Below are positions 15,727 through 21,211 of a stretch of DNA of 21,211 nt, one piece after another. Source of the DNA: an uncultured Paenibacillaceae bacterium (lineage in GTDB: Bacteria > Bacillota > Bacilli > Paenibacillales > DA-C8). The DNA lies in NCBI GenBank assembly GCA_937957685.1, contig CALGAO010000090.1, forward strand, positions 1-21,211, written 5' to 3'. The translations under genes and the position numbers were made by a program. The notes under the pieces were generated by a model. That model was not told the DNA's origin. It worked only from the letters and a program-made list of their open reading frames with translations, and did no database searches. Numbering within the stretch: the first letter of the stretch is position 1; each line of letters opens with the position of its first letter.

Positions 15727-16350
15727 TCACTCCGCCGCCAGTGCCTCCGCCTTCGTCCGATGCACGGTTCCGTGAGGATGCTCAGGCGGCGCATAGATCG
15801 TATACAGCTTGAGCGGCTCATGGCCGATGTTCGTCAGGTTATGCCAGGTTCCCGCGGGAATCATCACCGTGTAACCATCCTCCACCCTGCGTTGAATATC
15901 CAGCCGATCGCGACTTGGACCCATCTGGACCAGGCCGTCTCCGTCCTCGATCCGGATGAACTGATCGACGTTCGGATGCATCTCCAGCCCGATATCCTCC
16001 CCGGGGCGAAGGCTCATCAGCACAACCTGCATATGCTGACCGGTCCACAAGGCTCTGCGGAAATACGGGTTCTCCTCCACCGCCTGCTCGATATCCACCA
16101 CATAAGGATTCGGGCCATAATCCTGCTGTCTCACCCCGGGACGACCCGCTTCCTCCTGACGAGCTTGGTAACCGCCTGCTCCTGGACCCGGCTCGCCATG
16201 AGCACCGCCCCAGTTCCCCGTATAAGCATTCACGACAGAAGGATACGGGTATGCGACATATGGATGCACATATGGCACACTGGCCCCGTCCTGTTGCCAG
16301 CCGCCTCGATGAGCCGGGTGCTGCCAGATGTATGGTTGATAAAGATACAT
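15727..16350 (-). CDS. Cupin-domain protein with Tyr/Pro-rich N-terminal extension
   Basis: The product has 207 residues. Residues 1-85 are unusually rich in Tyr, Pro, Trp, His and Gly (MYLYQPYIWQHPAHRGGWQQ...; VPYVHPYVAYPYPS) and have no signal peptide. Residues ~90-190 form a single cupin barrel: motif 1 around GEDIGLEMHPNVDQFIRIEDG (one His, with Asp129 where the classic motif has a second His or Glu), motif 2 PAGTWHNLTNIG. Related plain cupins share the HPNVDQF form; their ligand is not established. The extension looks like those of spore-coat proteins that are cross-linked through tyrosine, so a coat-associated role is possible but is inference. GGAGAGGAG precedes the start. The gene stands alone, ends at its own terminator and is divergent from the isomerase gene. 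Confidence 0.82.
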   Translation of the reverse strand: MYLYQPYIWQHPAHRGGWQQDGASVPYVHPYVAYPYPSVVNAYTGNWGGAHGEPGPGAGGYQARQEEAGRPGVRQQDYGPNPYVVDIEQAVEENPYFRRALWTGQHMQVVLMSLRPGEDIGLEMHPNVDQFIRIEDGDGLVQMGPSRDRLDIQRRVEDGYTVMIPAGTWHNLTNIGHEPLKLYTIYAPPEHPHGTVHRTKAEALAAE

Positions 16351-16516
16351 GACTCATCTCCTCTCCCGTCATTAATCGCTATATCCTATGTTTCATCGCC
16401 CAGATAAGCGACTGTGCCGCAAGCATTTGGGCGGGATGGATGGAAGCGCGCGTCACGATGGACGAAGGCCGCTGCGCAGAGACTGGCCGCATCGCCCGGT
16501 TCCCGGACGACAGCGA

Positions 16517-16545
16517 TAGGCATTTCATGTCTGGTCCGGTATAAT
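16517..16545 (+). promoter_or_regulatory. Sigma-A promoter of the isomerase gene
   Basis: TAGGCA (4/6), a 17-base spacer and a perfect TATAAT (16540-16545). The start codon follows 54 bases after the -10. Confidence 0.75.
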
Positions 16546-16599
16546 AAGGGGAAGCATAACCTTATTCCGACCAATATGTACGAAGGAGAGGATCTTGTC

Positions 16600-17430
16600 A
16601 TGTCAGTAGGCGTTCTCGCTCATCTGTTCGGGCGACTGCCTGTTCACCAATTGGCCGCACAAGTGGCAGAGCGCGGCTTCACCCATGTGCAGCTGGCGCT
16701 CTGGAAGGCGATCGACGGCATCGATTTCACCAGGCCGGGCAAGCTGTCGCCGGGGCTGGCGATGCATATCGGGGAAACGTTCGCGCGCCAGGGCGTTGCC
16801 ATCTCCGTGCTCGGCTGCTACATCAGGCTGTTCGAGCGCGATCCGGAGCAACGCAGGATCAGCACCGAGCGGTTCAAGGAATTGCTGCGCCATGCCCGTT
16901 ACTTCGGATGCCCGGTGGTCGCCTCGGAAACCGGTCATTATCCGGATGGTCACACGGAGGAGGACTGGAAGACGATGAGGCAGGTGCTGGAGGAGCTGGT
17001 CGAGGAGGCGGAGCGCTGGGGCGTGTACGTCGGTCTGGAAGCGGCCAACGGCCACCTGATCGGAACCGCGCAAGAGCTGCGCCGCATGCTCGATGAAGTG
17101 CCTTCCTCGATGATCGGCGTCGTGATCGATCCCGGCAACCTGCTGAACGAGAGCAACTTCGACCGGCAGGACGAGGTGATCGAGGAGGCGTTCCGGCTGC
17201 TCGGCGAGCGGGTCGTGACCGCGCATGCGAAGGATCGCATCCGCGCCGCTGACGGCAGGATCGTGACCGTACCGGCCGGCCAGGGCGCGATGAACTACGG
17301 GTTGTACATGAAGCTGCTGAACGAATACAAGCCACACGCCCATATCATCATGGAAGAGGCGCCGCCAGAAGAGATGCGCGACACGAAGCGGTTCATCGAA
17401 TCGATCCGCGAGAACACCGCGCTCCTGTAA
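16600..17430 (+). CDS. Sugar phosphate isomerase/epimerase-like TIM-barrel protein
   Basis: The product has 276 residues and belongs to the xylose isomerase-like TIM-barrel superfamily (AP endonuclease 2 family), cytoplasmic metal enzymes that interconvert sugars. The metal-ligand set is visible: Glu147 in GLEAANGH, Asp177 in VIDPGN, His209 in TAHAKD and Glu252/253 in IIMEEAP. The substrate cannot be told from sequence; the GLEAANGHLIGTAQEL stretch is like that of uncharacterised Paenibacillus members. The start at 16600 is set by AAGGAGAGG eight bases upstream; a longer frame to 16414 runs across the promoter and is not used. It is the first gene of a two-gene unit with the 52-residue protein. 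Confidence 0.85.
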   Translation: MSVGVLAHLFGRLPVHQLAAQVAERGFTHVQLALWKAIDGIDFTRPGKLSPGLAMHIGETFARQGVAISVLGCYIRLFERDPEQRRISTERFKELLRHARYFGCPVVASETGHYPDGHTEEDWKTMRQVLEELVEEAERWGVYVGLEAANGHLIGTAQELRRMLDEVPSSMIGVVIDPGNLLNESNFDRQDEVIEEAFRLLGERVVTAHAKDRIRAADGRIVTVPAGQGAMNYGLYMKLLNEYKPHAHIIMEEAPPEEMRDTKRFIESIRENTALL

Positions 17431-17518
17431 GCCATACATAAATATGCCTCCGCTGTGGGAATATACCTGTGTCCGCATCTGACCAACGAACATATACCCA
17501 GAAGGAGGCAGCATCAAC

Positions 17519-17677
17519 ATGGCGGAAGACAAACAACAGGCGACCAAGGCAGAGGTGCAGACGACCGAACTGAACAAACTGCCTGTGCCTGGTCAGGACG
17601 ATGCCGGACTCTCTGCCGAAGAGGAGGCAGAGGTGTTCCAGCAAGCCGAGTTCGATCCGAATCGGACCGAGCCATAG
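17519..17677 (+). CDS. 52-residue acidic protein of unknown function
   Basis: ATG at 17519 is preceded by a strong RBS (AGAAGGAGG, nine bases upstream) and the frame closes at TAG 17677. The product starts MAEDKQQATKAEVQTTELNK and ends FDPNRTEP. It has 13 acidic against 4 basic residues, no Trp, Tyr or Cys, no signal peptide and no membrane segment, and is rich in Gln and Glu, so it is probably soluble and largely unfolded. It lies 88 bases after the isomerase gene and just before a strong terminator, hence likely co-transcribed with it. I do not recognise a family; a small spore or stress protein is conceivable but not shown. Confidence 0.7.
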   Translation: MAEDKQQATKAEVQTTELNKLPVPGQDDAGLSAEEEAEVFQQAEFDPNRTEP

Positions 17678-17695
17678 ATCCGGCCTTGAACATCA

Positions 17696-17772
17696 AAAGG
17701 GACAGCCCTGCAGCGCTGACCGAGTCAGGCGACCCACCTGTCACCTGACGGCGCTCACCGGGATGTCCCTTT
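17696..17772. terminator. Large two-way terminator between convergent genes
   Basis: Outer arms AAAGGGACA/TGTCCCTTT (9 bp) enclose AGCGC/GCGCT and GTCAGG/CCTGAC stems, forming one long branched hairpin. An A run on one side and TTTAT on the other let it work in both directions, ending the plus-strand unit (stop 17677) and the minus-strand ATPase gene (stop 17827). Confidence 0.85.
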
Positions 17773-17826
17773 ATCTGTGTCACCAAGCATCCGGATGCGA
17801 ACGCCCGAGTGACAGATCCTGCTGTC

Positions 17827-20085
17827 CTATTCCCTGTAATACAGCTCAAAACCGATCTCCCTGAGCAGATGCGGAATCTTGAGGATCACATCCATGTCCT
17901 TCTGCTTCTCCACATCCGACAACTGATCCCAGTCCACCAGGCACGGATGCAGCTTCTTCTCGTTGTCCCTGACCGGTCCATACGTCCAGCCGTCCTTCCG
18001 CCGTTCCCGGCACCAGCGTTCATGTTCGTTCTGGGCGAAGACAAGCAGATCTTCGTCGCGGAACCGGAAGTCGCCGTCTCCGGTGATCGGCCTGATGCCG
18101 ATGTTCGTTTCCCGGAATCGTTCCAGATGATAGCGAACCTGTCCGCGGTTGCTCCGCTGATAAGTATCCGCCAGCTGTTCCCAATCGACATTCACATCAG
18201 GCGATACCGGGATCCCTCTCTGCCGCGCTTCCTGGAGATAATGCTGGTGACTGTTCCTCGCCATCAGATTGCACATGGACAGCAGATAGATCTGATTGTA
18301 GAAATCCTCCGCATCCACATGAAGATTCATCTGCTCCAGCGGCGGCAGCAGCGACGAGGTCCACTTGTCCGCATGATGCAGCGGGCTCATCGCCAGCAGG
18401 AATTCCATGGACCGTGAGCCATGCAGATACTGCTTCGTCGTCAACAGCGCATGCAACAGGTCCTCATCGATGCGAATCCGCTTGTCCGCATCCACCAGCT
18501 GACTTGCGCCGCGCAGGATCATCGAGCGCAGCAGGAGCGCACGCCGCAGGATGAACATCTTGTCTTGCGGAGTGGTCGGATTCGGCCCCTGGATATTGAT
18601 GTACCCTTTTAATCGGCTGACAAAATCCGGTCCCTTCACCTTCTTGAACATCTGCGCATCCTGGTTCACAAACTGCTCGAAGCTGGTGCTCGTACCGCCT
18701 GCAAAGACGAACACCGCCCTCCCCAGAGGACGCTCCCGTCCTTCCTCCATGAAGGTGCCGTCCTGCATCGGCGCCAGGAAATACTTCAACCACCCCAGCG
18801 GCTCACCGTTCAGACTGGAGTCGAATTCGTCGAAAAATACCAGCGGCATCGCCTTGCCCCGGATCGACGCATCCCGGATCTCCTGGAACGCAAATTCCAG
18901 CTCGCGCAAGGAGGTGAATTGGGAAATATTGAACGTATAGGTGACGAAGTTCCCCAATTGCTTCGCGATCTGCTTGATGCCAAATGACTTGCCGGAGCCC
19001 GGAGCTCCGAACACCGCGATGCACAGCGGCCGGCCGTCGCGGTTGTTCCGGTATTCCGTGATCAGATTCACGATCGCCCGATACCTCTCGATCTCCTGTC
19101 GGTCTATCGTGAGCAGCGCCTCAAACTGGCAATAAGGCACCTGGTCGAGCAGCGACTGTTCGCCATGGATGACGATCTCGCGGGCGATCTCATACAGATC
19201 CGTATCCCGCTCCTCACAGAAAGCATCCATGATGCTCCACTCTCCCGACTGCTTCACATGTGTTATGTCGGGAACCGCCTGACAGGCGAGCGGACACATC
19301 GGCTTGGCTGGTTGCTTCGCAAGTGACCCTTCCGCCTGATATACAAACCTGAAAATGAGAGACAGATCGGACAGATGGCCATTTTCCATCATCAAGGAGG
19401 CGATGCCGGCGGCGATGGCTTCCCTGAGGCCGCTCGTACGGGAGGCCATCCCCGGGCGATCCCCCTCCACTCGGGCCGGTTCATAATAGAGATACAGGGT
19501 CCCATCGCGCAGCGTCAGGCAGCCTTCGCTATCCAGGAGGACGATCCATTCCTCATATCCTCCCAGTACCTCCCGGGTGATGCCGTATGCCAGATCACGC
19601 CGGAAGTCCAGCGCCGTTCGCTCCCATGACAGGCGCCGGCTGATCGGCGCGCCGATCTTGCGCAGCGACTCCATGGTGATCACCGGGACCACGTCGCGCT
19701 TGTCCGCAACGTTCTTCAGCAGTCCAATGTTCTCGTCATGCAGCAGCGCCACGAGCTTGCCCCCCGCCGGCTTCGGAAGATAAGTCCTCCTCGCCAATCC
19801 CATGTCAAACAGCAAGACCGGTTCGTCCCCGGACCATGCCGGATCAATCTCCGTCGGCCATTCCGGTATCGGTTGATCGGCGTCCACTCCCTCCGGGGTC
19901 ATCTGCAAGGTCAGGCTCAGCTCCGCCTCCTGCACCGTTTCGCCCCGCGCTTCCGCGAGCAGTTGCCTGACCTTCTCCGCACCCGCCACGCTCACCTGGC
20001 TTCGCAGCGTCGGCACCAGCCAACCCTGCGACGTGGACATGTTCTTCGTTATCCGCAATCTCGCGCTGTCACCAATGATTCTCAT
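17827..20085 (-). CDS. AAA+ ATPase with C-terminal RyR domain
   Basis: The product has 752 residues, no signal peptide and no membrane segment. Residues ~90-240 carry LLFDMGLARR, PISRRLSWERTALDF and a GLREAIAAGIASLM helix. I know the ISRxLSWERTA block from bacterial RyR/ATPase proteins and suspect a degenerate ribokinase-like fold. Residues ~350-560 are an AAA+ module: Walker A GAPGSGKS (360-367), Walker B MPLVFFDEFDSS (413-424), sensor-like FVFAGGTSTS (459-468). Residues ~682-745 are a RyR domain, with the hallmark QNEHERWCRERRKDGWTYGP and HPCLVDWDQL. Bacterial RyR domains have been placed by Burroughs, Aravind and colleagues in nucleotide-sensing conflict systems. AAAGGAG lies six bases before the ATG. 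The gene starts 54 bases after the upstream repeat-domain protein, so both form an operon. Confidence 0.88.
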   Translation of the reverse strand: MRIIGDSARLRITKNMSTSQGWLVPTLRSQVSVAGAEKVRQLLAEARGETVQEAELSLTLQMTPEGVDADQPIPEWPTEIDPAWSGDEPVLLFDMGLARRTYLPKPAGGKLVALLHDENIGLLKNVADKRDVVPVITMESLRKIGAPISRRLSWERTALDFRRDLAYGITREVLGGYEEWIVLLDSEGCLTLRDGTLYLYYEPARVEGDRPGMASRTSGLREAIAAGIASLMMENGHLSDLSLIFRFVYQAEGSLAKQPAKPMCPLACQAVPDITHVKQSGEWSIMDAFCEERDTDLYEIAREIVIHGEQSLLDQVPYCQFEALLTIDRQEIERYRAIVNLITEYRNNRDGRPLCIAVFGAPGSGKSFGIKQIAKQLGNFVTYTFNISQFTSLRELEFAFQEIRDASIRGKAMPLVFFDEFDSSLNGEPLGWLKYFLAPMQDGTFMEEGRERPLGRAVFVFAGGTSTSFEQFVNQDAQMFKKVKGPDFVSRLKGYINIQGPNPTTPQDKMFILRRALLLRSMILRGASQLVDADKRIRIDEDLLHALLTTKQYLHGSRSMEFLLAMSPLHHADKWTSSLLPPLEQMNLHVDAEDFYNQIYLLSMCNLMARNSHQHYLQEARQRGIPVSPDVNVDWEQLADTYQRSNRGQVRYHLERFRETNIGIRPITGDGDFRFRDEDLLVFAQNEHERWCRERRKDGWTYGPVRDNEKKLHPCLVDWDQLSDVEKQKDMDVILKIPHLLREIGFELYYRE

Positions 20086-20139
20086 AGGAAGCTCCTTTCA
20101 GGGTGGTATCTGGTGTTGCGATATGTCAGTTCGCCCGGT

Positions 20140-21211
20140 TCACCGATGAGCGGGAAGATATTCCGCTCCATCTGCGTCGATAAACGCGACTGTTTCACCG
20201 GGGACACCGAGGATCTCACACAATCTGGCGATATTGTCCAGCTTCTGCTTCAGACTGGCATGGGTTCCGACGTAGACCTGCCGGCCTCCCACATGGAGCA
20301 GCTCATGCTGAAGGAAGGTCGCTGTCTCCCTCAACTGCCCGGACACACAGGCCTGTTTGCTCATGACCTCATCCAGCCGATCCGGATGACGGTTCAACAG
20401 GACATCATAGACGCGAGCCATCGCCGCATTCTGATTGGCCACATCATAGATGTCAGTGCCTATACGGACGCGCTGGATCCGGGTGGCGGCGGCCCGCCGG
20501 CGCTTCGCCGAATCTGTCAATTCGTCCTGACCGGTGGGAGATGAAACTTCCTTCGCTTCTCTCTCCGGCTCCCGGACATCCATCTCGGTCTCCGCGGCTG
20601 CCGCCACCATCGTATCGCTTGAGGACTCGACCGGATCCTCGTCCGGCAGCTCATCCATCCCGCCGGCTGGATCCGCTGGAAATTGCACATGCCTTCCACC
20701 TTCATACCGATGCTCCTGCTGGCGATCATCGACGAAGCCCACCGCCGATTCGGACAGGCCCAGGAGCTTGCACAGCGTCGCCACAGCCTGCAGCTTCTGT
20801 TCAAAATTCAGGTTGGTGCCGACATAGACGGTCTCACCCTGGATGGTCAGGCGCGCGTGCTGCTTGAATGTCGATTTCGCCTCCAGCTCACCGGACAGGT
20901 AGGTGTGCCTGGATACGGCATCGGAGACTCGCTCCGGCTTCTGCTTCAGCAGGAGCTCGCACGCCAATGTAAATGCCTGCACCTGGTTCTTCACGGTATA
21001 CGTCTTGTCCAGGAAACGGATGGATCGGATGGTCAGACCCGCGCTTCTGGTTCTGGCTCTGGCCGCCGATTCATGCGTACCGCTGCCGTCCGACTGACTC
21101 GAGAACTCCTCTCCATCCGTCAGGTCAACAGCTGCAGCCTCATCCGCGAGTCCTTCCGCAGCACCTGCCTCTCCATCCCCATCCGCCTCTCCTTCACCAG
21201 TTGCCTCATCA
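20140..21211 (-). CDS. Unrecognised protein with two copies of a ~103-residue domain (5' end outside window)
   Basis: The frame is open from the window edge to TGA at 20140 (356 residues visible); the GTG at 20994 is internal and has no RBS, so the true start is outside. Two homologous domains are visible: 21036-20728 and 20484-20176. Shared positions include a basic start (TIRSIRF / RIQRVRI), Y-x-V..NQ, a leucine pair, P-[ED]-R, V/L-SG-[EQ]-L, F-x-QH, [GQ]G-x-x-VYVGT, QKL and LC-x-[LI]LG. Each copy follows a long acidic Ala/Glu/Gly/Asp linker and a short Arg-rich patch (RARTRS; KRRR). I know no family for the domain. It directly precedes the RyR ATPase gene and is likely its partner. Further copies may lie upstream. 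Confidence 0.8.
   Translation of the reverse strand, partial: DEATGEGEADGDGEAGAAEGLADEAAAVDLTDGEEFSSQSDGSGTHESAARARTRSAGLTIRSIRFLDKTYTVKNQVQAFTLACELLLKQKPERVSDAVSRHTYLSGELEAKSTFKQHARLTIQGETVYVGTNLNFEQKLQAVATLCKLLGLSESAVGFVDDRQQEHRYEGGRHVQFPADPAGGMDELPDEDPVESSSDTMVAAAAETEMDVREPEREAKEVSSPTGQDELTDSAKRRRAAATRIQRVRIGTDIYDVANQNAAMARVYDVLLNRHPDRLDEVMSKQACVSGQLRETATFLQHELLHVGGRQVYVGTHASLKQKLDNIARLCEILGVPGETVAFIDADGAEYLPAHR

Noticed and set aside
15506..15730. 74-codon minus-strand frame
   Set aside because: It spans the cupin-gene terminator and lacks an RBS.
16414..16599. N-terminal extension of the isomerase frame
   Set aside because: It crosses a perfect TATAAT promoter and a strong RBS, and the TIM barrel begins at 16600.
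16386..16601. Minus-strand frame between the cupin and isomerase genes
   Set aside because: It runs through the isomerase promoter and RBS, has no good RBS of its own and no recognisable domain.
20140..20994. GTG at 20994 as the start of the repeat-domain gene
   Set aside because: The frame stays open to the window edge, the GTG is inside the first domain and no RBS precedes it.

Overview
The window looks like chromosomal DNA from a spore-forming, Paenibacillus-like member of the Bacillota. The reasons are strong AGGAGG-type ribosome binding sites, GTG/TTG starts, intrinsic terminators, a consensus CcpA (cre) site, an S-layer-anchored (three SLH domains) pectate lyase and a remnant of a bacterial group II intron. 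No tRNA, rRNA or CRISPR array is visible. Genus-level assignment is inference.

Layout. 1-434: decayed group II intron (minus strand) with a reverse-transcriptase fragment, sitting directly behind the terminator of the next gene. 464-1789: an A+T-richer stretch with a small lipoprotein and a frameshifted secreted M23 peptidase. 2124-10626: a complete four-gene SMC-type anti-plasmid operon of the Wadjet class (jetA-jetB-jetC-jetD, all minus strand; the TIGR02677/TIGR02678/TIGR02680/TIGR02679 lineage, which I recall being called type II). 11003-15360: a very large surface pectate lyase with two N-terminal repeats, two Fn3 domains, a PL1 catalytic domain, a six-copy Gly/Asp/Pro linker and SLH anchors. 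Its start region carries an apparent one-base deletion and its promoter region a perfect cre match. 15727-16350: a Tyr/Pro-rich cupin protein (minus). 16600-17677: a divergent plus-strand unit with a TIM-barrel sugar isomerase/epimerase and a previously untracked 52-residue acidic protein, ending in a large two-way terminator. 17827-21211: a minus-strand operon with a 752-residue AAA+ ATPase ending in a RyR domain, preceded by a protein (cut by the window edge) built from two copies of an unrecognised ~103-residue domain.

How the parts work together. The Jet proteins should form one loop-extruding complex (JetA kleisin, JetB KITE, JetC SMC, JetD Toprim nuclease) that cleaves closed-circular DNA. 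The RyR/AAA+ cassette has the make-up of a nucleotide-sensing conflict system and is the best candidate here for something undescribed. It lies about 7 kb from Wadjet, so the window may be part of a defence island interrupted by metabolic and surface genes. Two genes (M23 peptidase and pectate lyase) carry single-base frame disruptions that need read-level confirmation.
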